NCBI GenBank assembly: GCA_016124535.1 | Contig: WGNK01000043.1 | Span: forward strand, 1 to 46,276 | DNA length: 46,276 nt | Direction: 5' to 3' | Source of the DNA: Azospirillum sp. | GTDB lineage: Bacteria > Pseudomonadota > Alphaproteobacteria > Azospirillales > Azospirillaceae | Shown: positions 16,063-25,603 of the stretch, one piece after another | Layout: every line of letters begins with the position of its first letter | How positions within the stretch are numbered: position 1 is the first letter of the stretch | Translations under genes and position numbers: made by a program | The notes under the pieces: generated by a model | Seen by the model: the letters and a program-made list of their open reading frames with translations, nothing else | What the model was told of the DNA's origin: nothing | Databases searched by the model: none

Positions 16063-17214
16063 TTACAGCAGGTGTCCGGCCCGTTCCGCCTTGGCCCGGA
16101 GATAGCGTTCGTTGTGGCCGTTGCCGGGGAAGGCGTGGGCCACCCGCTCCGCGACCTCGATCCCGAACCGCTGTAGCTGCTCGACCTTTTCCGGATTATT
16201 GGTCAATAGCCGGATCCGCCCGATGCCGAGCTGGCGCAGCATTTCGGCCGCCGGCAGATAGACCCGTTCGTCGGCCTCGAAGCCGAGCGAGCCATTGGCA
16301 TCGATGGTGTCGAGGCCGCCGTCCTGGAGCCGGTAGGCCCGCAGCTTGTTGACCAGCCCGATGCCCCGGCCCTCCTGCCTCAAATAGAGCAACAGGCCGC
16401 TGCCGGCGCGGCTGATCTCGGCGACCGCGCCGCGCAGCTGCTCGCCGCAGTCGCAGCGGAGCGAGCCCAGAAGGTCGCCAGTAAAGCATTCCGAATGCAG
16501 GCGGGTCAGCACCGCGGTGGCGGGGTCAGGCGCGCCGATCACGATCGCCAGGTGTTCGGGGCCGCCGTCGCCGGCCCGGAACGCAATCAGCCGGGCGTCC
16601 TCGGCGCCGGCCAGCGGCACCCGGGCTTCGACCACACGGGTCAGGCCCCGGGCGGTAAATTCCTGATAGGCGGAAACATCGACGGCGCTGACCGCCAGCA
16701 GATCGTTCCGATGTGCCCAGGCGTCGGCGTCGGTGACCTCTGCCAGGTCACCGACCGCCGCTGCCGGCAGCAGCCGCGCCAGCTTGACCAGGCGGAACGC
16801 GGCCAGATCGAAATCGTCGGCCGCGGTCGCGGCGGCCACCGCGAGACGGGCCACGGCGGCGTCGGAGTCCCGGCCGGGCTCGATCAGATCCGCCACCGCG
16901 GTGGGCTCGGCCTCGCCGGCGAGGCTGAGGGCGACCACGCCGGGGCCGTCAGCGACATGGCCCACGGCGGCGGCGCGGCGGCGGCTGACCACCAGCCGGT
17001 GCCCGGTTCCGGTCAGCCGCGGCAGCCCGGCCAGGGCCTCCGGGCTCGCCACTTCCAATGCAAGCACCAGCGCGCCGGTGCCGTCGGTCTGGGTCAGGAC
17101 GATGGCCTCGCCGCGGCGCAGCGCCGAGACCGCGCGATCGACCGCGCGCAGGCCGGCCGCGACCGGCTCGCGCTGGCGAGGCAGGGTACGGTCGACGGCA
17201 GAAATGGCGAGCAT
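16063..17214 (-). CDS. ribA: GTP cyclohydrolase II with degenerate RibB-like N-terminal domain
   Basis: The C-terminal half is a complete GTP cyclohydrolase II, which opens GTP to start riboflavin synthesis. Zinc ligands are C243, C254 and C256 (HSECFTGDLLGSLRCDC). QEGRGIGL at 280-287 and LTNNPEKV are also intact. Residues 1-200 align in position with DHBP synthase (RibB), but the acidic DDEDRENEGD metal and substrate loop is absent and replaced by TQTDGTGALV. That half is therefore probably inactive, and a separate RibB is expected elsewhere. The start at 17214 is inferred from the family N-terminus, as no strong ribosome binding site is visible. No FMN riboswitch was seen upstream. Confidence 0.9.
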   Translation of the reverse strand: MLAISAVDRTLPRQREPVAAGLRAVDRAVSALRRGEAIVLTQTDGTGALVLALEVASPEALAGLPRLTGTGHRLVVSRRRAAAVGHVADGPGVVALSLAGEAEPTAVADLIEPGRDSDAAVARLAVAAATAADDFDLAAFRLVKLARLLPAAAVGDLAEVTDADAWAHRNDLLAVSAVDVSAYQEFTARGLTRVVEARVPLAGAEDARLIAFRAGDGGPEHLAIVIGAPDPATAVLTRLHSECFTGDLLGSLRCDCGEQLRGAVAEISRAGSGLLLYLRQEGRGIGLVNKLRAYRLQDGGLDTIDANGSLGFEADERVYLPAAEMLRQLGIGRIRLLTNNPEKVEQLQRFGIEVAERVAHAFPGNGHNERYLRAKAERAGHLL

Positions 17215-17507
17215 GATGGATCGATCCGCTTGGGCAACGAGCCTGCGGGACGGCTGGTCCCGAAGGCAACAAGTCTTGGAGATAGTCCGGCCGCGCCCGG
17301 ACGTCATCCGGCGGCGGCTCAGCAGATCCCACCGCACCGTATCGGCAGGGCGCGCCGATTGCAAAGCCGCGCTTCGCCTTTCCGGTTCCGCAAAGCCACG
17401 GCTGGGGTGACGCGGATGCCGTCGAAAACCGGGCGGCGGCGTGCTAGTGTCGGTTAAACCAACCAAAAGGTCGGCTTGCATTACCCGGCCACGGAATGGG
17501 TCAGAGA

Positions 17508-18197
17508 ATGACATCGCCGAAAAAAATCCTGCTGGTCGACGACGATCTGGCGTTGCGCCAGTCGTTGGCGGAGCAGCTCCACCTCCACGAGGAATTCGAG
17601 ACGCTGGAAGCCGGCGATGCTGCTTCCGCCCTGCAAGAGATCCGCCACAGCTTCTTCGACGCCATCATCCTCGATGTCGGCTTGCCCGATATGGATGGCC
17701 GCGACCTGTGCCGGCTGATGCGGCGCGAGGGCGTGCGCAGCCCGATCATCATGCTGACCGGCGCCGCCAGCGACGCCGACGCGATCCTGGGGCTCGATTC
17801 GGGCGCCAACGACTATGTTCTGAAGCCGTTCCGGCTGGGGGTGCTGCTCGCTCGCCTGCGCGCCCAGCTGCGCCAGTTCGAGCAGAGCGAAGATGCGGTA
17901 TTCGCAATCGGCCCCTACAGCTTCCGGCCGAGCGCCAAGCTGCTGCTCGACGAGGGAGCGAACCGGAAGATCCGGCTGACCGAGAAGGAAACCGCGATCT
18001 TGAAATATCTCTACCGCTCCGGCGACAAGGTGGTCGGCCGCGAGGTCCTGCTCGGCGAGGTCTGGGGCTATAATGCCGGGGTCACCACCCATACGTTGGA
18101 GACCCATGTCTACCGCCTGCGCCAGAAGATCGAGCGCGATCCCTCCAACGCCGAGATCCTGGTCACCGAGCCCGGCGGCTACCGCCTGGTTCCGTGA
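17508..18197 (+). CDS. OmpR-family response regulator
   Basis: A 229-residue two-domain regulator. The receiver has acidic residues at 11-13, phospho-acceptor D56 (AIILDVGLP), MLTGA and the conserved Lys in VLKPF. The winged-helix DNA-binding domain ends with THTLETHVYRLRQKIE and GGYRLVP. No histidine kinase is adjacent, so the cognate sensor is unknown. An in-frame ATG at 17496 would add four residues; 17508 is preferred because the fold starts at KKILLVDDD. It is followed by the recA promoter region and is probably transcribed alone. Confidence 0.9.
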   Translation: MTSPKKILLVDDDLALRQSLAEQLHLHEEFETLEAGDAASALQEIRHSFFDAIILDVGLPDMDGRDLCRLMRREGVRSPIIMLTGAASDADAILGLDSGANDYVLKPFRLGVLLARLRAQLRQFEQSEDAVFAIGPYSFRPSAKLLLDEGANRKIRLTEKETAILKYLYRSGDKVVGREVLLGEVWGYNAGVTTHTLETHVYRLRQKIERDPSNAEILVTEPGGYRLVP

Positions 18198-18262
18198 GCC
18201 GGTTTTCTGGTTCCGGGACCGGTATTCTGGACCGTCCTTCTGGGTTATCCGGGGTAAAACTA

Positions 18263-18277
18263 GAACATTTCATGAAT
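18263..18277 (+). promoter_or_regulatory. LexA (SOS) box upstream of recA
   Basis: GAACATTTCATGAAT matches the alphaproteobacterial LexA site GAAC-N7-GAAC with one mismatch in the last base. It is 145 bp before the recA start, where recA is normally SOS-regulated. Confidence 0.7.
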
Positions 18278-18421
18278 TATCCCCTTGCCAACAAGAACGG
18301 AACATGCACAATGATGTGGTGACGGGAGGGGCAGGGCGCGGTCGCGATGACCGCCGGGCAGGGGGTGCCAGGCGGATTGCGCGGGTAACCGGCCCTGTGC
18401 GAGAACGAGGGGGAACCGACG

Positions 18422-19501
<1,080 letters not shown>

Positions 19502-19540
19502 GGATTACCCCCCGCGTGAGCGCCCGCCCGGGCTGAGCAA

Positions 19541-19562
19541 GGGGGCAGCGCCGGCTGCCCCC
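19541..19562. terminator. Hairpin between recA and nadC
   Basis: GGGGGCAGC (19541-19549) pairs with GCTGCCCCC (19554-19562) over a GCCG loop, between the convergent recA and nadC genes. The plus strand continues as GTTCGTTA, a poor U-tract. It is likely a shared terminator of moderate strength. Confidence 0.55.
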
Positions 19563-19567
19563 GTTCG

Positions 19568-20461
19568 TTACGGGGTCAGCCCGGGTTCGGGCCGGAGGTC
19601 GGGCCGGAGGTCGGGATCGTCGGCGAACTCGATATCGAGGCCGATGTCGAGATTAGGCGCGCTGTGGGTCAGCCAGCCGACCGAGATCATGTCGACCCCG
19701 CTCTCGGCGATCGCGCGGACCGTCGCCGCCGTGACATTGCCCGAGGCCTCGGTCAGCATCCGGCGATCGACCATGGCGACCGCTTGGCGGAGCTGTTCGG
19801 GCGTCATATTGTCGAGCAGCACGGCATCGACCGGCAGGGTCAACAGCTCTGCCAGCTGGACCAGGGTGTCGACCTCGACCTCGATCTTGACCATGTGACC
19901 GAGCCCGGCGCGCACCCGTCCGACCGCCGCGGCGACGCCGCCGGCAATCGCGATATGGTTGTCCTTGATCAGTACCGCGTCGTCGAGCCCGTATCGGTGG
20001 TTGAAGCCACCGCCCAGGCGCACCGCGTGCTTTTCCAGCGCTCGCAGCCCCGGCGTGGTCTTGCGGGTACACACGATGCGTGCCTGGGTGCCGGCGACCG
20101 CCGCGACCAGAGCGCGGGTGGCGGTGGCGATGCCCGAGAGCCGGCCCAATAGATTGAGCGCGGTGCGCTCGCCGGTCAGGATGGCGCGGGCACGGCCGTG
20201 GATGGTGGCGATGGTCGCGCCGGCCGCGATATCGCCGCCATCGCCGCACAGGATGTCGATCACGGCGAAGGGATCGAGCAGGCGGAAGGCGGCGATGGCC
20301 GCGGCCAAACCGGCGACTCGGCCGCTGCGCCTCGCCGCCAGGCCGGCCTTGGCGATGGCGTCGTCGGGCACGATCGCATCGGTGGTGAGATCGCCGGCAC
20401 GCCCCAGATCCTCAAGCAGGGCGCTGCGGACGATCGGCTCGATGATCAGCGGATTTGGCAT
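19568..20461 (-). CDS. nadC: Nicotinate-nucleotide diphosphorylase (quinolinate phosphoribosyltransferase)
   Basis: NadC converts quinolinate and PRPP to nicotinate mononucleotide, the third step of de novo NAD synthesis. The 297-residue protein has GERTALNLL, CTRKTTPGLR (substrate arginine and lysine region), HRYGLDDAVLIKDNHI, and VEVDT. The start at 20461 lies inside the 3' end of nadB, giving a 16-bp overlap and probable translational coupling. The C-terminus carries a DLRPDLRP repeat from a 12-bp duplication near the stop. Confidence 0.96.
   Translation of the reverse strand: MPNPLIIEPIVRSALLEDLGRAGDLTTDAIVPDDAIAKAGLAARRSGRVAGLAAAIAAFRLLDPFAVIDILCGDGGDIAAGATIATIHGRARAILTGERTALNLLGRLSGIATATRALVAAVAGTQARIVCTRKTTPGLRALEKHAVRLGGGFNHRYGLDDAVLIKDNHIAIAGGVAAAVGRVRAGLGHMVKIEVEVDTLVQLAELLTLPVDAVLLDNMTPEQLRQAVAMVDRRMLTEASGNVTAATVRAIAESGVDMISVGWLTHSAPNLDIGLDIEFADDPDLRPDLRPEPGLTP
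19589..19612. repeat. 12-bp tandem duplication at the 3' end of nadC
   Basis: GGGCCGGAGGTC occurs twice in succession and encodes the DLRPDLRP tail of NadC. It is in frame and close to the stop codon. Confidence 0.9.
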
Positions 20462-22125
20462 GCCGAATCTCCTGCGGCAGCCCCTGCCAGGCCGCTCAAA
20501 AAGTCGAGGGTGAAGCTGTGGTGGCGTGCCGCGGCGGCCATGGCGGGGAAATCGGACCGGCAATGGGCGCCGCGGCTTTCCTCGCGGCTCAGGGCAGCAT
20601 GGGCGAGCAGGCGGCCGACCAGCAGGAGGTTGCCGGTCTCGACCCAAAGGCGAACCGCGCAGGGCGGCGGCGCCGGGGAGCCCGGCAGTCCGGCCAACTC
20701 GATCTCCAGCCGCTCCAGGGTGCGGCCGGTCGTGCGCAAGGCCGCGCCGCTGCGGACCAGGCCGATGCCCTGATAGATCGCCTGGCGTGCGGCGATCGCG
20801 ATGGCGGTCACAGACTCCCGGTGCTCGGGACCCGGACACCGCGGCGGTTCCAGCAGCGGCAGCGGTGGGAGTGCGGGCGTCGGGCACGCCGCCAGGTCGG
20901 CGGCGGCCCGGCTGCCGAAAACCAGCGCCTCGAGCAGGGAGTTGCTAGCCAGCCGGTTGGCGCCATGGACGCCGGTGCAGGCGACCTCGCCGCAGGCCCA
21001 CAGCCCGTCCAGGCTGGTGCGGCCATCGGTGCCGGTTGCCACCCCGCCCATGTGGTAATGGGCCGCCGGGGCGACCGGTACCGGCGCGGCATACGGGTCG
21101 AAACCGGCGGCCCGGCATGCGGTGACCGCCGTCGGAAATGCCCCAGGCCGCGCCACCAGGGCGGGACGCAGATCGAGGAATACCGGCTGGCCGCCGGCGA
21201 TCCGCCGGCCGATCGCGCGGGCGACGACGTCCCGCGGCGCCAACTCGGCCGCCGGGTGCTCGTCGGCCATGAAACGCCGGCCCTGATCGTCGAGCAGGAC
21301 CGCCCCGGCGCCGCGCAGGGCCTCGGTCAGCAGCGGCGCCGGCGCGCCGTCGGTGGTCGCGGTGGCCAGGGCCGTCGGATGGAATTGGACGAATTCGATA
21401 TCGGCCAGGCGGGCGCGGGCGCGCGCCGCAAGCGCGAGGCCATCGCCGGTCGACTCGGGCGGGTTGGTGGTGCGCAGGAAGGCGGCGCCGATGCCGCCGG
21501 TCGCGAGCACCACCTGGGCGGACCGGTGCAGCACCCAGCCGTCGGGGTGACTGGCCAGGACGCCGCACACCCGGCCGTGGCGCACCACCAGCTCGACCGC
21601 AACAGCCCCCCAGTTCACCGTGATTGCCGGGGTCTGCAGGACCTGCGCGCCGAGGACAGTCATCAGCGTGCGCCCGGTGGCGTCGCCGCCGGCATGGAGC
21701 ACCCGCGGCACGCCATGGGCGGCTTCCTGCCCAAGCAGTGGTCGTCCGTCCGGTCCCCGGTCAAAGGGCAGGGGGTCAAAAGGCAGGGGGTCAAAAGGCA
21801 GGGGACCGAAGGACGGCCGGTCGGCGAGCAGCGCGCGCATCAGCCCGGCGCCTTCGCCGGCCAGCAACGCCGCCATCGCGGGGTCGGTCAGGCCGGCTCC
21901 GGCGGCGACGGTGTCGGCGGCATGGGCCTCGGGCTGGTCGTCGGCCCCGAGCGCGGCGGCGATGCCGCCCTGGGCATGGAAACTGGAGCCGCCGGCCAGG
22001 GACGGCGTCTTGGTCAAGACCGTGATCGGTCCGGGCACGCCGAGTTCGGCGCAGCGCAAGGCCACGGTCAGCCCGGCCAGCCCCGACCCCAGGATCAGGA
22101 CCCCGGAGTCTTTGAGGATCGCCAT
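20446..22125 (-). CDS. nadB: L-aspartate oxidase
   Basis: NadB oxidises L-aspartate to iminoaspartate, the first step of NAD synthesis in bacteria. The 559-residue flavoprotein has the FAD motif GSGLAG (13-18), SSFHAQGGIAAAL, FVQFHPTAL, AHYHMGGV and GVHGANRLASNSLLE, all diagnostic for the succinate dehydrogenase/fumarate reductase/NadB group. A triple PLPFD repeat at about 108-122 is an in-frame expansion of a 15-bp unit in a poorly conserved loop. The start is 3 bp after the nadA stop, and the end overlaps nadC by 16 bp. Confidence 0.96.
   Translation of the reverse strand: MAILKDSGVLILGSGLAGLTVALRCAELGVPGPITVLTKTPSLAGGSSFHAQGGIAAALGADDQPEAHAADTVAAGAGLTDPAMAALLAGEGAGLMRALLADRPSFGPLPFDPLPFDPLPFDRGPDGRPLLGQEAAHGVPRVLHAGGDATGRTLMTVLGAQVLQTPAITVNWGAVAVELVVRHGRVCGVLASHPDGWVLHRSAQVVLATGGIGAAFLRTTNPPESTGDGLALAARARARLADIEFVQFHPTALATATTDGAPAPLLTEALRGAGAVLLDDQGRRFMADEHPAAELAPRDVVARAIGRRIAGGQPVFLDLRPALVARPGAFPTAVTACRAAGFDPYAAPVPVAPAAHYHMGGVATGTDGRTSLDGLWACGEVACTGVHGANRLASNSLLEALVFGSRAAADLAACPTPALPPLPLLEPPRCPGPEHRESVTAIAIAARQAIYQGIGLVRSGAALRTTGRTLERLEIELAGLPGSPAPPPCAVRLWVETGNLLLVGRLLAHAALSREESRGAHCRSDFPAMAAAARHHSFTLDFLSGLAGAAAGDSACQIR
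21760..21804. repeat. 15-bp tandem repeat, three copies, inside nadB
   Basis: Three adjacent copies of GTCAAAAGGCAGGGG (the first with one base changed) encode PLPFD three times in NadB. The reading frame is kept. Confidence 0.95.
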
Positions 22126-22128
22126 GGC

Positions 22129-23142
22129 CTAGCTCCGCGGCTTGATCGCCAGCATGCGCTCGACGGCGCGGCGGGCGGGGGCGGCGATCGCCGGATCGAT
22201 CTCGATCCGCGGTTCCAGGCTGCGCAGGGCCTGCAGAATCTTGGCCAGGGTGATTCGTTTCATGTGCGGGCACAGGTTGCAGGGCCGGACGAATTCGGTC
22301 TCGGGCACCGCGGCGGCGACGTTGTCGCTCATTGAGCACTCGGTCAGCAGCAGCACCCGCGGCGGCCGGCGTTGTTCGATGAAATCGACCATCCGCGCGG
22401 TCGAGCCGACGAAATCGGCGGCCGCCAGCACCTCGGGCGGGCATTCCGGGTGGGCGATCACGGTGAGCCCGGCGACACCGGCGCGGAAACTGCGGATCTC
22501 GGCGGCGGTGAACCGCTCATGGACCTCGCAACGCCCCTGCCAGTCGATGATTTCGACCGCACTCTGGCTGGCGACATAGCTCGCCAGATAGGTGTCGGGC
22601 AGGAAGATCACCCGCGGCACCCCCAGAGACTCCACGACCTCGACCGCGTTGCCCGAGGTGCAGCAGATATCGACCTCGGCTTTGACGGCCGCCGAGGTGT
22701 TGACATAGGCGACCACCGGGACGCCCGGCCAGCGTCGGCGCAGCTGGCGGACATCCTCCGGCGTGATCGAGGCGGCAAGGGAGCATCCCGCGGCGGTGTC
22801 GGGCATCAGGACGATCTTGTCCGGGTTCATCAGCTTGGCGGTTTCCGCCATGAAGTGAACCCCGGCCAGCACGATCACCTCGGCGTCGGTTTCGCTGGCC
22901 CGGCGCGCCAGCGCCAGGCTGTCGCCGACGATATCGGCGACCCCGTGAAAAATTTCCGGGGTCTGGTAGTTGTGGGCCAGGACCACGGCGTTGCGCCGGC
23001 GTTTCAGCTGGTTGATCGCGTGGACCAGGGGGGCGTGGAACGGCCATTCGATCGCCGGCACCACGCGCTTCAGGCGCTGGTAGATCGGATCGGTGGCTGC
23101 GGCGATCTCGGGCGTGAAGGCCAGGGCGCTGTCGTCGAGCAT
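22129..23142 (-). CDS. nadA: Quinolinate synthase
   Basis: NadA condenses iminoaspartate with dihydroxyacetone phosphate to quinolinate and carries a [4Fe-4S] cluster. The 337-residue protein has AHNYQTPEI, AGVHFMAETAKLMNP, the ligand cysteines C120 (AAGCSLA) and C204 (GRCEVHERF), and a CNLCPHMK motif at 288-295 that holds the third. HPECPP is also present. The start at 23142 is inferred from the family N-terminus; the upstream in-frame Met (near MLILSYN) lies in the promoter palindrome. It is the first gene of nadA-nadB-nadC. Confidence 0.96.
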   Translation of the reverse strand: MLDDSALAFTPEIAAATDPIYQRLKRVVPAIEWPFHAPLVHAINQLKRRRNAVVLAHNYQTPEIFHGVADIVGDSLALARRASETDAEVIVLAGVHFMAETAKLMNPDKIVLMPDTAAGCSLAASITPEDVRQLRRRWPGVPVVAYVNTSAAVKAEVDICCTSGNAVEVVESLGVPRVIFLPDTYLASYVASQSAVEIIDWQGRCEVHERFTAAEIRSFRAGVAGLTVIAHPECPPEVLAAADFVGSTARMVDFIEQRRPPRVLLLTECSMSDNVAAAVPETEFVRPCNLCPHMKRITLAKILQALRSLEPRIEIDPAIAAPARRAVERMLAIKPRS

Positions 23143-23157
23143 GATGAACCCCGTGTA

Positions 23158-23200
23158 ATGCTCTTTATGAGGCTTTTTATTATAGCTCAAAATGAGCATA
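23158..23200 (-). promoter_or_regulatory. Candidate operator and promoter of nadABC
   Basis: GCTCA (23185-23189) and TGAGC (23193-23197) form a perfect inverted repeat around AAA, flanked by ATA/ATA. A second, weaker copy (ATGCTC-TTTA-TGAGG) lies at about 23158-23171. On the minus strand the -10 TATAAT (23179-23184) abuts the palindrome, so a bound repressor would block it. Alphaproteobacterial nadABC operons are known to be controlled by NAD-biosynthesis repressors such as NadQ; that this is its site is inference. Confidence 0.55.
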
Positions 23201-23475
23201 ACAGAGCCAGGGCCAGCGGCCAAGCGCCCAATTTGGCATTCCAGCCATCCCATCCCAACGTCCGGCCGGCGCGCTGGACGGAAAACTTGCGCCAGGTCAA
23301 TGCGCTCAACCGAAAGCCCGATAGGATCGCCGCCGGGTCCCAAGACGATCGCGACCGCGACGCCCCGACGCATGGCATTGCGCGGCAGAATCGGCGACCT
23401 TTAGGATGGAAGAATGCTGGGACGGGGAGTCCGCCGCTGCCGCGGTGCCCGCGCCATGGGGAGGTCAAAACAACC
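23201..23475. other. Remainder of the nadA-hicB divergent intergenic region
   Basis: With the candidate operator, 333 bp separate nadA and the HicB-like gene. This portion must hold the plus-strand promoter for the HicB/antiporter genes; no convincing hexamer pair was found. No small gene was supported. Confidence 0.4.
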
Positions 23476-23844
23476 ATGATGGAATATAAGGGCTTCAAGG
23501 CCCAAATTGATTTCGACGATGCCGCCGGGCTCTTCCTGGGCGAGGTCATCAACAGTCATAGCGGCATCAATTTTCAAGGCCGTTCGGTGGAAGAACTGCG
23601 GCTGGCCTTCCATGCCGCGGTCGACGGTCACCTGGGCCGGAACGGTACCGAGGGCGCCGAACCGGGACGGAAGTTTTCCGGACGCCTGTCGATCCGGCTC
23701 GATCCCGACCTCCACCGCACGATTACGGCTGCGGCGACCCGCGCCGGCAAGCCGCTGACCACCTGGATCAGCGAGCGCCTGGGCGAAGCCGCCGCTCGCG
23801 CCGAACCCCGGAGCGCCCTGGTCCGGCCGCCCCGGCCGAACTGA
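23476..23844 (+). CDS. HicB-family protein without HicA partner
   Basis: A 122-residue protein. Residues 1-55 have the HicB partial RNase H-like fold (YKGFKAQIDFDDAAGLFLGE, then SVEELRLAFHAAVDGHL). Residues about 65-105 are a ribbon-helix-helix DNA-binding domain (GRLSIRLDPDLHRTITAAAT, then LTTWISERLG). Such proteins are antitoxins of HicAB modules or solitary regulators. No HicA-like double-stranded-RNA-binding toxin is found on either side, and 18 bp separate it from the antiporter gene. It is therefore probably an orphan regulator. The ATG at 23476 follows GGGGAGG by about 11 bases; the ATG at 23479 is equally possible. Confidence 0.82.
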   Translation: MMEYKGFKAQIDFDDAAGLFLGEVINSHSGINFQGRSVEELRLAFHAAVDGHLGRNGTEGAEPGRKFSGRLSIRLDPDLHRTITAAATRAGKPLTTWISERLGEAAARAEPRSALVRPPRPN

Positions 23845-23862
23845 CTGGCGCTGGCCGTACCC

Positions 23863-25593
23863 ATGCATCCCTCCTCTGTCCTCGACGAGTTCCTGGTCAT
23901 TCTGGCCGCTGCCTGCGTCGTCGTTCCGCTGTTCCGGCGGCTGCGCTGGAGTTCGATGCTGGGCTATCTGGTCGCCGGCATGCTGATCGGGCCCCATGGT
24001 GCTGCGATCATCCCGGACGAGACGGCAACCCGCGTCCTGGGCGATTTCGGCGTGGTTTTTCTGCTGTTTGCCATCGGGCTGGAGCTGTCGATCACCCGGC
24101 TCAGCGTCATGCGGGTGACCGTGTTCGGGCTGGGCTCGGCCCAGGTCGCGGCGACCGCGGCGGCCGGTTGGGCGGTGGCGCGGGCGCTCGGGCTCGACAA
24201 TTCGCAGGCGGCGATCCTCGGCGGCGGCCTCGCCCTGTCCTCTACCGCAATGGTTCTGCAGAGCCTGGTCGAGCGCGGCGAGATGACCGCCCGCCACGGC
24301 CGGGTTGCCTTCAGCGTCCTGCTGCTCCAGGACTTGGCGGTGGTGCCGCTGCTGACCCTGATCCCGCTGCTCGGTCCCGGCGGCGGCGCCAGCTTGCCGG
24401 CTGCCCTTGGCCTCGCCTTGGGCAAGGCTCTGGTCGCGCTGGTGGTGATCGTGGTTGCCGGCCGGGTGGTGGTCCGCCCGGTCCTGCGCATGGTCGCCGA
24501 GGCCCGCCAGCCGGAACTGTTTACCACCGTCACCCTGCTGGTGGTACTGGGGGTCGGCTGGATGACCGAGCGCGCCGGGCTGTCGATGGCGCTGGGCGCC
24601 TTCCTGGCCGGACTGCTGATCGCCGAGACCGAGTATCGCCACCAGGTCGAAGCCGATGTCGAGCCGTTTCGCGGCGTCTTGCTGGCGCTGTTTTTCATGA
24701 GCGTCGGCATGTCGATCAATCTCGGTCTGATCTTCGGTCAGATTCCGCTGGTGCTGGCCCTGGTTGGTGTGGTGGTCGCGATCAAATCGGGCATCCTGGC
24801 GCTGCTGTGCCGGCTGTTCGGCTTCCCGGTCGGGGTCTCGGCGCAGGTCGGGCTGGAACTGGCCCAGGGCGGCGAATTCGCCTTCGTGGTGTTTGTGCTG
24901 GCGATCCAGCACCACGTCTTGCCCGGCATCACCGGCCAACTGGCCCTGGCGCTGGTTGCCCTGACCATGGCTTTGACGCCGGCGCTGAGTGCCGCCGGCC
25001 GAAGGGTTGCCGCCCGTCTGAAGCCGCCGCCGCTGCCGGGCATCGAGGCGATCACCCGCGAGAGCGGCGATCTTAAAAACCACGTGGTGATTGCCGGTTT
25101 CGGCCGGGTCGGCCAGACTCTGGCGCGGCTGCTGGAAGCGCATAAACAGCCCTATATCGCCCTCGACCTGGAGCCCCTGCGGGTCGCCGAAGGCCGGGCA
25201 CGGGGTCTGCCGGTCTATTACGGCGATGCCAGCCGCGCCGAGGTGCTGAGGGCGGCCGGCTCCGCCCGTGCCCGCGCGGCCGTGGTCACACTCGATCACC
25301 CCGAGGCAGCGCAGCGTGCCGTCCTCGCCCTGCGCGGCGCCTGGCCCGAGCTGCCGGTGCTGGTGCGTGCCCGCGACCTCGCGCACCGCGACGGGCTGGA
25401 GCAGGCCGGCGCCACCCTGGTCGTCCCGGAAATGGTCGAAGCCAGTCTGCACCTGGGCGGCGTGCTGTTGAACACCGTCGGCACGCCCCCCGACCAGGTC
25501 GCCCGCGCCCTCGACCGCTTCCGCGACCAGGCCTACGCGCGGCTCGACGACCTGATCCCGGCCAAACCGCCGGGCGACGACATGGCGGCTTGA
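23863..25593 (+). CDS. CPA2 (Kef-type) monovalent cation:proton antiporter with RCK N domain
   Basis: A 576-residue inner-membrane protein. Residues 1-385 hold about 12 hydrophobic helices with LLGYLVAGMLIGPHG, FLLFAIGLELS, LLLQDLAVVPLL, and ELAQGGEFAFVVF, all CPA2 marks. Residues 405-520 are a cytosolic RCK N domain beginning NHVVIAGFGRVGQTLARLL, a nucleotide-binding GFGRVG motif. It is closest to the KefB/KefC/YbaL group, which exchange K+ (or Na+) for H+. The glutathione-gating subunit KefF/KefG is not seen nearby. The 18-bp gap to the HicB-like gene suggests co-transcription. Its start has no strong ribosome binding site, so coupling to the upstream gene is plausible. Confidence 0.9.
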   Translation: MHPSSVLDEFLVILAAACVVVPLFRRLRWSSMLGYLVAGMLIGPHGAAIIPDETATRVLGDFGVVFLLFAIGLELSITRLSVMRVTVFGLGSAQVAATAAAGWAVARALGLDNSQAAILGGGLALSSTAMVLQSLVERGEMTARHGRVAFSVLLLQDLAVVPLLTLIPLLGPGGGASLPAALGLALGKALVALVVIVVAGRVVVRPVLRMVAEARQPELFTTVTLLVVLGVGWMTERAGLSMALGAFLAGLLIAETEYRHQVEADVEPFRGVLLALFFMSVGMSINLGLIFGQIPLVLALVGVVVAIKSGILALLCRLFGFPVGVSAQVGLELAQGGEFAFVVFVLAIQHHVLPGITGQLALALVALTMALTPALSAAGRRVAARLKPPPLPGIEAITRESGDLKNHVVIAGFGRVGQTLARLLEAHKQPYIALDLEPLRVAEGRARGLPVYYGDASRAEVLRAAGSARARAAVVTLDHPEAAQRAVLALRGAWPELPVLVRARDLAHRDGLEQAGATLVVPEMVEASLHLGGVLLNTVGTPPDQVARALDRFRDQAYARLDDLIPAKPPGDDMAA

Positions 25594-25603
25594 ACATACT
25601 TAC

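Noticed and set aside
17215..17400. FMN riboswitch upstream of ribA
   Set aside because: The conserved RFN sequence blocks were looked for and not found.
20455..22335. Long plus-strand open frame opposite nadB and nadC
   Set aside because: Antisense to clearly conserved enzymes and of low-complexity Gly/Arg/Gln composition.
23476..23844. Complete HicAB toxin-antitoxin module
   Set aside because: No HicA-like frame was found on either side on either strand.
23401..25452. 683-codon minus-strand frame opposite the antiporter
   Set aside because: Gln/Arg/Asp-rich antisense shadow; the plus strand has a complete CPA2 protein.
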